Shown: positions 1 to 47,412, counted from the first letter of the stretch. The stretch: 64,000 nucleotides of DNA from Amoebidium appalachense (GCA_963693365.1 CAVNZM010000011.1:6076001-6140000); one strand, 5' to 3'. Program-made: numbers and translations. The notes: generated by a model from the letters alone, not told the origin.

Positions 1-55
1 GAGAAATAAAAAGAAAATCAAACCAAAGAAGATTTTTATTATTATTAACCAGTGT

Positions 56-16255
<16,200 letters not shown>

Positions 16256-16672
16256 TCTGCCAGATTTTTCTTTGATACTATGAGTTTGCACTGGTAGGAT
16301 CTGGTGCCTCATTTGCCCCCCTCCCCCCTCTTAAACCCCCCTCCCCTTCCCCCCCCCCCCCCCCCCTCCCGCCTTTCTGACTCTCATTGAATATTTAAAT
16401 GTTTAAAAAATTCTAGACCCTAGAATCTTATCATGAATAATAGTTTTTATTGTTAGTTAATAAAAAAAAAAACCTGCCAGATGTTTCTTTGTTACTATGA
16501 GTTTGCACTGTTAGGATCTGGTGCCTCATTTGCCCCCCTCCCCCCTCTTAAACCCCCCCTTCCCCCCCCCCCCCCCCCCCGCCCCCCCGCCGCCTTTCTG
16601 ACTCGAATTTGAATCAAAATTCTAGACCCTAGAATCTTATAATTGAATAATACTATTTGAATGTTAGTTAAC
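16256..16672 (+). repeat. Tandem duplication, about 215-bp unit, 2 copies
   Basis: The block from CTGCCAGAT through TATGAGTTTGCACTG, GATCTGGTGCCTCATTTG, a C-rich run, GCCTTTCTGACTC and TTCTAGACCCTAGAATCTTAT occurs at about 16256-16463 and again at 16472-16672, with point differences and C-run length changes. A poly(A) run follows at about 16731-16770. Confidence 0.85.
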
Positions 16673-16728
16673 CTTAACAGGGCCTCATAGCCTTAAAGTA
16701 AAGATTCGGATTACAACATCGCTAGGGG

Positions 16729-16771
<43 letters not shown>

Positions 16772-16875
16772 GAAGCCCTATGATTATGGCCAGATCTCTC
16801 GTGGACGCCGCTGAGAATATCAAATGGGAAAAAAATTGATTGCAAGCCTTTGAACCTCAATCTCGAGTACAACAG

Positions 16876-17737
<862 letters not shown>

Positions 17738-17755
17738 CCTGAGTTGTCACCTTCG

Positions 17756-17983
17756 TTAAATATATATGGCCAGCATAATTGCACTGACCACTCCCGCCAA
17801 GAGCAAAATAGGAACTACGGGCACCATGTAGCGGGTAACTCTGCAGCGGCGGCGGACCCGAAGTGCCAATTCACGGTCCGTACAAGACTCCATGCCTTCG
17901 GGTGTGCGTTCAACGTCGATGCGGTGTATCAAATTCCCCAGGCTTACCATTGATTTTGGCAGGATACGGATTGCAATTGCCAA
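17756..17983 (-). CDS. Possible small single-pass membrane protein
   Basis: An uninterrupted 75-codon frame starts MAIAIRILPKSM. Its C-terminus is a basic stretch (LRVRRRCRVTR) followed by a hydrophobic segment of about 21 residues (MVPVVPILLLAGVVSAIMLA) and four more residues, the layout of a tail-anchored protein. Against this, a GTAAGC donor inside the frame (at 17947) suggests the first part may be an exon of the neighbouring model. Not recognised as a known family. Confidence 0.3.
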   Translation of the reverse strand: MAIAIRILPKSMVSLGNLIHRIDVERTPEGMESCTDRELALRVRRRCRVTRYMVPVVPILLLAGVVSAIMLAIYI

Positions 17984-18021
17984 CCGTGGCTATGGTGTGA
18001 AATCAGATTTACACAGGAGTA

Positions 18022-18022
<1 letters not shown>

Positions 18023-18085
<63 letters not shown>

Positions 18086-18319
18086 AAAAAAAGAAAAAAA
18101 AAAAAAAGAAAAGAAAAAAAGAAAACTTTGAACCCACAACTGTACTCAGTCTCAGTTTTAGTCTTGAAGTCCTCACTCTGAGTCAAGCCGATCGCGAGGC
18201 CCATACTAAATTTATGCAGCTACTGTATACGTAACTTCACATGTAAAGGGGTGACTGATCATGATACTATGATCATTTGAAACTATATATGAATATAGGC
18301 CCTACCGATCCTGGTGGGT

Positions 18320-18357
<38 letters not shown>

Positions 18358-18858
18358 CCCCCCCCCCCCCCGGCCCCTCCCCCTCCCCCCCAACCGCCAA
18401 CACCACCAACACCACCACCACCACCACCACCACAATCCACCACCACCACCACCACCACCAAACGTTCGTATATTTTCAAGCTTGACATATATGTGGTACC
18501 GGGTTTCTTTTATTATATGATTATTTCCTCTCTCTGACTTCAGCAGTGCTTGCTTGATGATTATTAAAGGCTAAAGGGGGGTGGTGCAATATAACCCAAT
18601 CGGAACAATTCGTATTTGCCTTATTTAGGTGGTATCGCAATAGCCAATAGGAAAGCTCATCGTTAAGCCCTGCTAAAGCTTTATCCCCCCACGCCCGGGC
18701 TCTTGAATCCCACACACCACCCCCAAACTCCCACGCACACACTGCAAGAAAAACAGAAGCTAGCTACGGCCCATCCCCCCTACCAACTTACTGGACATTA
18801 GCGGGCTAGGTAGCCGGGAAAAAAACTATAGTTTGTAGGTGTCAAAGAATATTTCGCG
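18023..18858. other. Spacer with C, A and CCA repeats; probable upstream region of the oxidoreductase gene
   Basis: Contains a C run (18024-18075) followed by A-rich sequence to 18125, a second C run and a (CAC)n stretch (18320-18460), then about 380 bp of mixed sequence leading to the oxidoreductase start codon. No TATA box or other gene was seen. Confidence 0.5.
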
Positions 18859-29114
<10,256 letters not shown>

Positions 29115-29370
29115 CAATTTCTTTTCCGAGATATTTTTCTCGAAATGTTGTGTTCCGGGTTATATACTTCTCAAGAACATGGTGCTCCATTCTATCTTTC
29201 TCAGGACATTGTGTCCCACACGATGATTATGCCTCAGAATATTTGTTCCGGGTATAACATGGTGTTTCGGGGTATATAGTTTTCTTAGAACATCGTGTTC
29301 CGGGCTATTCATTTCTTATAACACGTGTTCCATTTCATGTTTCTTAGAACATGATGTTCCAGCTATTATG
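29115..29370 (+). repeat. Degenerate minisatellite in the 3' flank of the oxidoreductase gene
   Basis: Starting right after the stop codon, about seven degenerate units of 27-40 bp share TTTCTTAGAACAT, a variable pair of bases and TGTTCCGGG, often with TATAT. The GAACA-TGTTC core is self-complementary, so the transcript could form a series of small hairpins. Confidence 0.75.
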
Positions 29371-29812
29371 GAATGCAATGTAGGATATTAGGCAGCGGTA
29401 TGTCGCTATAGGTGGGTGTGTGCGTGTAGGAAGTGTGTTCAGTTATGACAAGTTGTCTGGGCAAGACGGGTCTTTGACTTGACCAGGGAGGGATCCTTCC
29501 TGTGTTCCTCCCCTTCATCCCCTCCCTCTTTCTTTGCTTTCTCCCTTCCCCTCCCCCTCCCTCAACTCCCCTCCCCTCCCCTTGCCTCCCCTCCCCTCCC
29601 CTCTCTTCTCCGGATGTATACGATACTCTCTTTTGTTCAAAAACAGCACGGTCTCTGTGGGAGGTTGGCGACTCTGTGGATTTCTTTCATTCTGCAAAAG
29701 ACTGAATTTCCATATTCGGCAATATCGTGGTTTCAGGTGTTGTGATTGTTGATTTTTTTTTTTTTTTTTTAGAATAACACTGTACAATGTTTTCTGGCGC
29801 AGAGAAGAGGGA

Positions 29813-29848
<36 letters not shown>

Positions 29849-30693
29849 TCCTGGTTTTGTAAAATTTATTGAGCACATCGATCGGCTCATGTTTTTGTGT
29901 ACGTAGGGTTACCGGCATAGCAAGATCTTTGCATGTAATATGGAGCAAAACGATGTATGTAGTGCTTGTAAACAAACTCCCATGAACAGAACACTGACAA
30001 AACCCGCACGTGTGTTGTGTATGTGTTCAAACGTGTCTGCGACGTGCTTTTGTGCATTTGCTATTCTTTTTTCATTTCATCATGCATGTGATGTTTCAAC
30101 TCTAGCTATTGGGGGTCAGATAACGGTTTGAGGGCAGGTTAAACGCGGCCGGGCTCTTTCACATCATCGTGGTATGAGGGCCTTTAAGGGGGCCTCTTTT
30201 TAGGAACTCGGGTTGGGTCAGACGAGACGGGATCTATGCAATATGATTGGTGCACATGTGGTGCGCATCACGCTAGCTATGATCCAGCTTGACCCGAAAG
30301 TGGCCAATAAATCGGCCTAAAATTTAACCCCCTTGATTTAAAATTAAAATGTTCACACAAGCACGCAGGATTCTCTACAAAGCAGTTGAGCACGATCAGC
30401 TCTCTTCCCTTCTTCCCCCCCCCCCCCCCCCCCCCCCCCGCCCCGCGGAGGGCCGGGGCCCTCCCAAAGATCTATTGGTCCAATCCTTTAATGGTTTCCA
30501 GTTATTGGTCAAATCCATATCATTAAAATCACACACTCATCAAACCGAATTAAGAAGTTGCCCTGATTTATCGACGCCAGACATGACACTCTCTTAATAA
30601 CTACCAAGAAAGTTAAACGTTAAAGTCAGATTACCCGACTCAAAGCCTTATCATAGTACTGTGCCGCTAGCGCTAAATATTTTTGCAGGTGCA
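29371..30693. other. Spacer between the oxidoreductase and coiled-coil genes
   Basis: Holds a C/T-rich stretch (29510-29610), a poly(T) run (29752-29771), a G run (29816-29847), a C run (30415-30438) and otherwise mixed sequence. No gene was recognised. Confidence 0.6.
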
Positions 30694-32137
30694 CTAAAAA
30701 ATTTCAGCCCATTGGTCCATCTCGTTGGCCCTCCCCTTCACCAGCGTGTTCTTTAACTGGCGGTACTCGTTAAAGAGGGGCTCGGGATCCCCAAGCACAA
30801 TGTCTATCCCTTGCAGACCGTTCAGCACCTGATCGATATTGGTGTCGATCCACTTGATGCTGTCGCTAATGCGGAACTGGGGCAACTGTAGAAAAGGGTG
30901 GAGGGTAGTAATTAGAAGGGGAATGAAGGGGGGAGAGGGGGGGGAGGAGTGGGGAGGGGAGGGGGGGAGGAGGAGGGGGAGGGGGGAGGAGGGGGGAGGG
31001 GGGCAGGAGGAAAAGAGGGGGGAGGAGGAGGAGGTGGAGGAAAAGGGGGGCGGGGGGGGGGGGGGGGGGGGGGCAAGGACGAGGAGGGGGGGGGGGGGGG
31101 GGGGGGAGGAGGACAATGTGTTACAGAGTACAAAGTAAACATGCATGACGGACAGTAGCGCAGATTTGCTTAGGCACATATACACACAGAGACATGCATC
31201 ACAAGTTTCGGAGACCACCTTGCGGGAGGCCCCAAGTCATCCGATGTGTGTGTCTGTGTGTGTCTGTGTGTGTGTCTGTGCGTGTGTGTGTGTGTATGTG
31301 TGTGACGGTGTGTGTGTGTGTCTGTGCGTGCATGTGTAGGAGATTGGGGGGAGGGAGGGGGGAGGGCAAAATCCGACTAGTACCTTTGATTGTAATCATC
31401 TCTGCCCAGCCTCTAACAAAATGCATAAATGCAACCATTAAAATGACCCTTTTTTGGGGGGGGGGGGGGGGGGGGGGGGAGGGGGGGAGGGGGGAGGGAT
31501 TGAGGGAGAGGAGGGCTGCGTGAAAGCAGGGGGAAGGCCTACGATAGGGGAGGATGAGTGAGGAGGGGGGGTAGAAAAAGAGAGAGGGATAGTCAACCGG
31601 TACCTTAAAGTTTATAATCATCTCAGCATCGACAAAAACACACATCCCCTGGAGGGTTGGTCGTGTGCCTGTGCAATCAGTACTTTTACTTTGTCCATCT
31701 GACGCACCAGCTTTTCGTAATGCACAGCGTCGGCACTCCTTCCAGAATCATCCCTTAGACCCGCACAATGGAGTTGGCCGTAGTCCATGCGCTGCAGAAT
31801 GAGGAGAAAATGAGGAAATTGATGGGGTTTCCGGTTGGTTTCCCCGTGTTTTTTAAGTGCAAGAGTGTCCAATCAGTATTTTTCTTCTTCTTTTCTTTCC
31901 CATTGTCCCTCCTTTCCTTCCATATGTCCCCCCTGCTCTTCTTTCTTTTCTTTGCTATCTGTTGTTCGTTCTTTCTTTCTTTCTTTCTTTCTTTCTTACG
32001 TTATTTCTTTTGTGTGTGGGGGGGAAGGGGCGGGGGGAGGGGGAAGGGGATGAATGCCATAGTATAACATGAAAAGATTCTCCAAACGTTGGAGAGAGGT
32101 GGGGTGGGTGGGTAAGTGGTGGTGGTGGTGTGTGTGT

Positions 32138-32168
<31 letters not shown>

Positions 32169-33669
32169 GGGAGGGGGGGGGGGGAAGGGGGCCGGGAATT
32201 GGGGTGGGGGGAGGATGGGGTGGTAAGTCTTTGAGAAGGAAAGGAGGGAGGAGGGGGGGGGGGGGAGGGGGAAGGGAAGGGAGGGAGGGGAGGGGGGGGG
32301 GGGAAGAAAAGGGAAGGGTGGGGAGGGGAAGAGGGGGGGGGAGCGGGAGGGAGAAAAGGGAAGGAGGGAGGGGGAGGGGGGCTGGAGGGGGCATCATAAA
32401 TTACCCACCTGCGCTTTCAGTGCGTTCTCTGCATGTTCTATTGCCGGACCTTTCAGTGTGCAGTATGCCTGCTGCAGTTTACGCCCTGCATGGTCTGCTG
32501 CACGCGCAAGCTTGTAGACGGGCCTCTTGGATAGAAACTGGAGTTGGAAGGTTGGGGGGAGGGGGGGGGGAGGAAGGGGGGAGGGAGGAGGGTGGTGGGG
32601 AGGAGGGAGGGGAAAGGGGGAGAAAATTAAGGTGTTACAGATAAAAAATGCTCATTCATGACGAACAGCACGAGATAGAGTGCAATTTGCACGCATACCT
32701 AAATAGTAGGCATCATGACCAGAGCCCATCCGAGAGGGGTGGGGGGAGGGGGGAAGGGGGTGAAGGGGGAGGGGGGGTGGGGGGGGAGGGGGGGGGGGGC
32801 GGGGGGGAGGGGGGGGGCAAACGATGGGGACAGATGGAAAGAGGGATGGTGGTGCCGGGAGTGGAGAAGGCCCCGGATATCACGGGGGGGGGGGGGGGGG
32901 GGGGGGGGGAGCTAGGCTGGGGGGAGGGGGGGGGGGGGGGGGGAGCTAGGCTGGGAAGGGGGAATGAGTATATAAGGCTAAGCATTCAAGAACGCAAAAT
33001 TAGAGGGGCGGGAGGGGTGGGGGGAGCGGGGGGGACGGATATCGGACCCCCGCAACAAAAATTTCAAAAGTATTCTTTTAGATAATTCGGATCGATAAAT
33101 GATTGAGTAAACCATATTCCTGCCTTTTTGGTCGTTTATAAAATTTACCCCGAAACTATCTGGAAATTCCCCTGCAGTAAGTTAATAATTTACTCATCAC
33201 CTATCTTAGCCCGCAGTTCAATCTCAAACCGTTACATCTTCCCCGCCAACCATTTCACAGTCCAGCCTCCCAAAAACCAAATCTATAATCCGTCTTTTCT
33301 CTTTGTCCTTTCTGTTTAACTCTGCAAGCTCGTGAACTTTCCCCTCCAGGGTTCTGATTTTTCCTTCGTGATATTCCACTTTCCGGGTGTATCAGTCTAC
33401 GTATTTCCGTGTTTTTTTCACCTCGTTTTCTTCGTCTGTGATTCGCGCGCTGCTGCGCCGGCGAAATCCGCCCAGTATGCCTTTGCTCAGTTTCTGCGAC
33501 TTTTCAAGGGCTCTGTTTGCCTCTTCGTGAGCCATCCTGTGTGTGTGGATTTGTGTGCATGTGTGTGTGTGTTGGGGGGGGGGGGGGGGGGGGGGGGGAG
33601 GGTGTGTGTGTGCATGTGTGTGTGTATGTGTGCTTATGTGTGTGTGCGCGCGTGTGTCTGTATTTGCCT

Positions 33670-33718
<49 letters not shown>

Positions 33719-33775
33719 CATATGTGGTCTCGTATGCCCGTGCACATTGTTTCTTGATGTGTGTGTCTGTCTTTC

Positions 33776-33830
<55 letters not shown>

Positions 33831-35226
33831 CAGTGTGTGTGTGTGTGTGTGTGTGTGTGACTGATTGCGCGGGAGGCCAAGGGGAGGGGAAAGGCGAGGA
33901 AAAGGATGAGTAAGGGTGAAAATCATTATGACACACACACAGTGACAAACCTGGAACACATGTCGAACGAAAGGCTGTGTGTATTAGGGCATGAAATGTA
34001 GTGATCTGTTGTTAGAGCCCCCCTTCCCCCTCCCCTCCCTTCAACCCCCTCATTCTCCCCCCCCCCCCCCCCCCCAATATATATATATATATATTATGAT
34101 ATATGTGTGTGTGTTACAATAACCTTTTCTGCCCACCCGTTCCTCCCTGCACCTTTTCCTGCCCACCTTTGCACACAGTACTATGGGGTGGTAAGAGCAA
34201 GAATCGTGTTTTGACGACATGGGGATGTGAGCCGAATGCCCAAAGTTTGCCTCGATTTGATTGGTGGGGTTCAATGGCTGACATGCCGAACCAATCAAAT
34301 CGAGGCAGATTTCACCATGTGGCTCACATTCCAATGTCGTCAAAACACGAATCTTGCTCTGACCACCCCATAAATACATACACGTATAGTCAGATAATTA
34401 CGGTTGCACCTATATATTAATTCTATTCGGGAACATTCCCATGTGAAATACGATATTATATGGACTCAAAAATATCTCAAGTAGTGCTGTAGGAGGAGGG
34501 CAGAGATCTTTAAATTGTGCACTGCAGGGAGAGGGCGGATTACAAAGGGGTCGGGGGTGTGGGGGCCGGTAGTGTGTGTTGTGTGTGTGTGTGGTTGGGG
34601 AGGGGGAGAGGGGGAGGGGGGGGAGGGGGTCCCCATCAGGTGGGGAGGGGGAGGGGGGTGCCGAATTTATGACGGTATGATTGGTAACTGAAATGTATAC
34701 GCATACCGGACCGGGAGGAGGGTTATAGGCGATGCCTGAGGAAAGTTATAATTAGCGGTGCAGAAGCAGATAGAAAATAAGGTGGGCGAGGGACGCGGAG
34801 GGGGGGGGGGGGCGGATGGGTGGTAGGAGGAGGGGGTAGAGGGGGGAGGGAAGGGGGGGTAGAGGGGGGAAGAGGGGGGGGGGGGGGGGGGGGGGGGGGG
34901 TCCTAGCAGCCCACGAATTCACATTCGAAGAGTGAGTGTGTGTTGTCATACGTACATGCGTATACCTGGCCACACGCAGTTTTTCCAAACAATCATCCAA
35001 CGCCCACTTCACACTCTCCAAATTCTTTCTTCTCGTCTGCAAAGTCCGATTTAAAGTCACGATTTGGGTGCTGTGAAAGAACGGCCTGAAGTCGTTTCCA
35101 CTCACTGCAAACTTGTGCGTTTACCCTTTGTGGAGGAGTAACGAAGCCTACTTGGCATTTTTCTTCAATGCAAAGGTTGTTCATCGCGGCGGTAATGTTT
35201 TGTTTCTCAACTGATTTGATAGCCAT
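30694..35226 (-). CDS. Coiled-coil protein of unknown function, incompletely resolved
   Basis: Candidate exons: 35226-34966, 33536-33422, 32537-32409, 31791-31604 and 30885-30694 (stop TAG at 30694). Phases agree at three junctions: 34966/33536 (phase 2), 33422/32537 and 32409/31791 (phase 0). The product has repeated Lys/Glu/Leu-rich helices, e.g. [33 protein letters not shown] and [13 protein letters not shown]. Two problems remain. In the first exon the ATG frame and the coiled-coil frame differ. In exon 31791-31604 the frame must shift, either by an indel or by an intron of only 35 or 41 nt. The gene may be damaged, or the sequence may hold errors. No family was recognised. Confidence 0.5.
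31382..31404 (-). repeat. Possible copy of an exon 3' edge in the coiled-coil gene
   Basis: On the minus strand GCAGAGATGATTACAATCAA followed by AGGTAC resembles the exon end at 31625-31602 (GCTGAGATGATTATAAACTT then TAAGGTAC), about 220 bp away in the following intron. Shorter and more diverged than the other exon-edge copies in the window. Confidence 0.5.
31446..31500. repeat. G tract
   Basis: G-rich run with a pure core in an intron of the coiled-coil gene. Similar G tracts occur at 31048-31107, 32152-32184 and 32884-32942. Confidence 0.85.
33596..33859. repeat. GT-rich region upstream of exon 2 of the coiled-coil gene
   Basis: Several GT runs separated by short unique sequence. In gene sense they form (CA)n just before the ACACAG acceptor at 33537. 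Confidence 0.9.
34182..34372. mobile_element. Foldback MITE with TA target sites, copy 2
   Basis: A 191-bp inverted repeat with the same ends (TGGGGTGG...CCACCCCA) and internal blocks as the 25512-25703 element, also flanked by TA on both sides. It lies in intron 1 of the coiled-coil gene. The two copies differ at scattered sites, so they are not a recent segmental copy of each other. Confidence 0.88.
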
Positions 35227-36867
<1,641 letters not shown>

Positions 36868-37421
36868 GGACCCAACCACATCGGCAGAGTCAACTTGCTC
36901 CGAGCAGAATTACTCTTCGAAAGCGGAATTACTCTGCAAAAAGCAGAATTATCCTGCAAAAAGCAGAATTATTCTGCAAAAGCAGAATCACTCTGCTTTT
37001 AGCAGAATTATTCTGCAAAAGCAGAATCACTCTGCCTTTAGCAGAATCACTCTGCTTTTAGCAGAATCACTCTGCTCTTAGCAGAATTATTCTGCTTTTT
37101 AGCAGAATTATTTCGCTAAAAGCAGAATCATTCTGCTTGCGACAGCAGAATGATTCTGCTTTTAGCAGAATATTTCTGCTTTTAGCAGATTGATTCTGCT
37201 TTTAGCAGATTGATTCTGCTGTTAGCAGATTGATTCTGCTTTTAGCTGATTGATTAATTGATTCTGCTTTTGCAGAACGATTCTGCTTTTCGCAGATTGA
37301 TTCTGCTTTTGCAGAATAATTCTGCTTTTCGCAGAATGATTCTGCTTTTTGCAGTATAATTCTGCTTTTTGCAGAATGATTCTGCTCGGAGCAAGTTGAC
37401 TCAGCTGATGTGGTTGGACCC
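36868..37421. mobile_element. Large foldback element made of AGCAGAAT/ATTCTGCT palindromes
   Basis: The ends are inverted repeats of about 45 bp (left CCAACCACATC...GAGTCAACTTGCTCCGAG; right its complement). The interior is some 25 degenerate units of GCAGAAT and ATTCTGC spaced by TTTT or AAAA, each able to pair with itself and with any other. The left half is dominated by AAAAGCAGAAT and the right half by ATTCTGCTTTT. No coding capacity. Inverted ends suggest a foldback-type transposable element, but no target duplication is visible. Confidence 0.75.
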
Positions 37422-38967
37422 TTCCCCCTTTCCCCCCTCCCCACCCACCCATATCCACACTTGTGCGGATCTCGGATGTGTGAAAAGGGTGTGGGTGTCC
37501 ATGTGTTTTTTTTTTTGTTGGGGGGGGGGGGGGGGGGGGGGGGGGGGAGAGGGGGAGGGAGGGGGGATTCTGTAGACGTGAATTTGTGTGTGGGCCCTTG
37601 GCCAGAGCATGTGTACCTGAGTGTGCGTTTGTTAATACGCTTAATTTAAACTTGTGCGTCTAAGTGGTGCAAAAGACATCTTCTGAATACACCCAGGAAA
37701 TCTAAAATAAATGACAACTTTTGTGATTTCTAGATTGGGCTCAGTAGTAGTTGTCATAAAGAGGGTGATGGTGATGCTGCGCCGTTAGCAGGGGGGCATG
37801 GTGGGCCCCGGAAGGGGAAGGGGGCAGCGTATGTCTGTATTATGGTTGTATATGTGTTTGTGTGTACGTTTGGTCCTTATTTCTCCGTCATTCTCTAGAT
37901 GTTTTGTGAAGAAGAGGGAGGGATGGGGAGTGGAGGGTGGGTGGATGTGTATGTGTGTGTGTGTGGGGGGGGGGGGGGGGGGGGGGAGGGGGGAGGGGGG
38001 AAAGGGGGAGGGGGGGGGGTTGTCTTGCTGGGAAGGGATGCAAGCAAGTTTTTGTGTTTGTTCTTCTCCGCAAAGCCATATTTTTCCTTTAATTAAAGAA
38101 CTCTTGGAAAAGTAGCCTGAACATGTGCAGGCTACCGCTTACACGTAAAATATGAGCCATCGAGTATACTATGGGTAAGACAGAAACAGACGAAATCATA
38201 CACAATATACAGACTACAAACAGAAGTAAGGAGATTTTGGTACCCAATATACAATAGCTTTACTTCGTTATCTGCACACTAACTATACACACTATAGCAT
38301 CTGATTACACAAGTACGCACCAACCACGGGCGATCAAGTTTCATCTTCTCCTACCGAATACCGAACGAGAAGCCAAGTTTTGGAGAACTGAAAACTGCCG
38401 TATCAAACAAGCTATAAAGTTCAACAAAACACATGTATATTCCGACCATGTAGATATATTCGTATATCCCCACCACCCACAGAATACATTACTACTGTTG
38501 CGCAAGCTTCATCATCCACACAAGTTTCACTTCCGTACCACATACATAATTTTGTTTGTTATTAAAAGTGGTTAACTTTCTGATATTATTAAAAAATAGA
38601 CCCCCCCCCTCCCCCTCTCCCCCTGCCCCCAACAATAAATCTGAGGCAAGATGAATGTATGTTGTTGCTAAGCTAACTTTGAGAGTGCAATGGTATTGAT
38701 TATGCTGAACATATATACTTTAGTATATGAAATGACGTGCAAACGCTTAATGGAAATAGAATGCGGTAGTAGCTAGCGAACAGAAAATGTTTCCAATAAA
38801 CCGATTGAGACCCTTGGAAAGTATATCTAGCGGGGGAAATGAAGAAAAATGGCACCAAAAACATATAACAGCGCGCATGGGTTTGGCCGGCCTTTAGTCT
38901 CTCTACAGTTGGCAAATGAGTTGGATAGAAAAGCTCCCCGTCCCACGAACATGGGTACTCAAAAAAC

Positions 38968-39026
<59 letters not shown>

Positions 39027-39111
39027 AAGAAAAAAAATAAAAAAGAAAAAAGAAAAAGAAAAGCAAAAAGACAAAGCCTTGAACGTCCGAGAAAAATGAA
39101 ATTACGGTCAC
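37422..39111. other. Spacer downstream of the tyrosine phenol-lyase gene
   Basis: G tracts at 37519-37550 and 37967-38020, then about 900 bp of AT-rich sequence without repeats or recognisable genes, and a C run followed by poly(A) at 38971-39060 just past the lyase stop codon. Confidence 0.6.
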
Positions 39112-44894
<5,783 letters not shown>

Positions 44895-46228
44895 GGTTGT
44901 GGTTGCAGACCGACTCACGGCACTGATCAGTTTGTGTCTTTAGGTTGATGTTGTAATGCAGTTTTCTGCAAAGGGAAGCCGGATACTGTCAAAAGCAAAG
45001 TAATTGAAGCTTAAGTGAACGCAGTTCTATTCTCTTTTCTCGTAATGTTCTCTTCTTCATGTATACCAGTCAGTCATACGACTGACCAAAGCGTGGACAT
45101 GCCCAAGAATTTGTATCAGAGGTACGGTTACACAAGAGATTACTTACTTAAATGTGATTGGGTAAGCGAAATCTTGAACTAAAGACTGTGAACTTGTTAG
45201 CGTTTGCATAGTTAAGTTCTTTTGCCAAGAAAAGTTTGAAGTATTGTGTTACGAAAACTTATTAAAAGCTATATGTTTAAGGCAGAAAGAGAAATACAAA
45301 TGCGTTTTCCAGACACTGGTCCCGCCTGAAGTGACCGATACATTGAACCGCTCACGCGGATGATAAGGTCTGCCAAACGATTCGAGTAATGTCACATATT
45401 TGTTTTATAAAATACTTATTTTTGGTTTTGATTGGATCGTGACAAATCAAAGTGTAAAATAAGATCTGGTAGGTTCGATCGGTGGTCTGAGTAAGACAAC
45501 CTTCAATGATCGGTTTCCCTCAAGGATTGTGTGTTACAGAAGAAATAAGGAAATATGTATAAGAAGTCGTTTAAACTTTTTGTTATTAAATAATCTCACA
45601 AGGTAATAGGGCTCATGCATCTACATGAACGTTTCTTTTCTGAACCGCATAGGGTTATCCGTTCCGACGGCGCTTTTTTCTGGGTCGACGGCTCGAGTCG
45701 ACGCCTGAGGAATGTGCCATTGCCCGCGCTCACTGGTCGACCACTGCACAGTTAACCAAAAAGGGTGGTTTACGTAAGCCAATCAAACACTACCAATACC
45801 TTTGGAATGTATTGTTCAGCACATCACGTGGGTCCGTGTGCCCCTTCGCCGACGCCTTCGCCTGACCGCGCAGCCACTCACAGCACAGGCAGGCAGACAC
45901 GAGGTGAAGGTGCCCGGGGCCTCCTGGGCGTGCACGTGGTTAACTGTGCACTGTCTTCACCCTTTATCAAACCAGCACCGTGCACTCTCCTGCTGGCCTG
46001 GATGATCATCCCATTTTATCTGCGTGGTTGTTGTTTTTCACGCTTTGAAATTTCAAGTCCGCCCGCCCCCGAGTCCAATATGGGGGGTGGTGATCAGGGT
46101 GTTTGTAAATCAATGGCGGGTACATGGTGACGACACAGTTCTTTTTAGGCCAATATCTCAGTAAAAGAATGTTTAGAGAAATATATTGAAAAGAATATAG
46201 GATGTGGCCCCCGGGCTGGCCAGACGCC

Positions 46229-46285
<57 letters not shown>

Positions 46286-47224
46286 CGGCCCCTAGTACTA
46301 ATATTAGGCCTCCCCCGGCCCCCCCCTCCCCCCCTGCCCCCGCGTTCCTTACCTCCCCGCGGCCCCATTCCCCACCGAGGCTCCTCCCCTCCAACCCCTT
46401 CTTCATCCCCCCCCCCCCCCCCCCCCCCCCCTCCCACCCCCCCCCCCCCCCCAGTAGCCTCCCCCCACCCCCCCCCCCCCCCCCCCCCCAGTAGTACCCC
46501 GGGTCTCTCTCTGTGTCTCCCCCCCCCCCCCCCCCCTCCCCCCAACTATCCAGTCGGCACCCACCGAACTCACTGCATGTAGCTGATATACCAGAGGCTG
46601 TTTCGCTTCAGGGCTTCCGAATGTTGTGGGCCAATTGAACTTGGCTTACTTGCTAGTCTAATGATGGTTTAATAAGTTAAAAAATTACTGATGGTTGTTC
46701 AATAATAATGTACTCATCTTGCATAAATAATCTCAACTAGAAGAAGCTGTTGAATGGGCAGCACACGATTATTTTCGTTGAATAGATCTAACCGAAGAGT
46801 GGGTCCATGCATGTGGGGACGGCCCTGGGGGGGGGGGGGGGGGGGGGGGGGGGGAGGGGGGGGGGGAGGGGGGGGCACACTTTTCATCACTGCACACCCG
46901 GCGTGCTAAGGAATAAGGTCTGCCCGATGGCCGAATTCGGTTGAACATACGAGCCTGGCCCAGGGATCCACCCCATTACCACCTGTACATGGACTGGTGA
47001 GGGAGAAGGAAGGGGGAGAGGGCCGGCGGGGGAAGGTGGGGGGGAGGGGGAGGCGGGAGCATGAGTGGTACTATAATTGTGTGCTCGGTGCCGGTGGCAT
47101 CCGCATTTACAGTGATCAATTTTAGGATAAACATGAAGTCAGGGATATGGTCTAAAACCATAGCTATAAGGTTCCTGGCCTGTATCACAAGCTTCGTTAT
47201 GAGCCCCCTCCACCCTGCTCCCCC

Positions 47225-47255
<31 letters not shown>

Positions 47256-47376
47256 AAAACCCCCCAAATAATTGCAAAAATACTACGTAGGTACGGTACA
47301 TTGTAACAAAATGACATACACTCTTCTACACCTTCGGAAAATGCCCCAAGGAGGAGTGTACATGAGGGGCAGCCCC

Positions 47377-47412
<36 letters not shown>

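Noticed and set aside
45765-46130. A 121-codon plus frame
   Set aside because: No domain, no splice partner, and composition typical of the surrounding spacer.
47060-47200. Isolated open segment that could be an exon on either strand
   Set aside because: No splice partner and no recognisable family.
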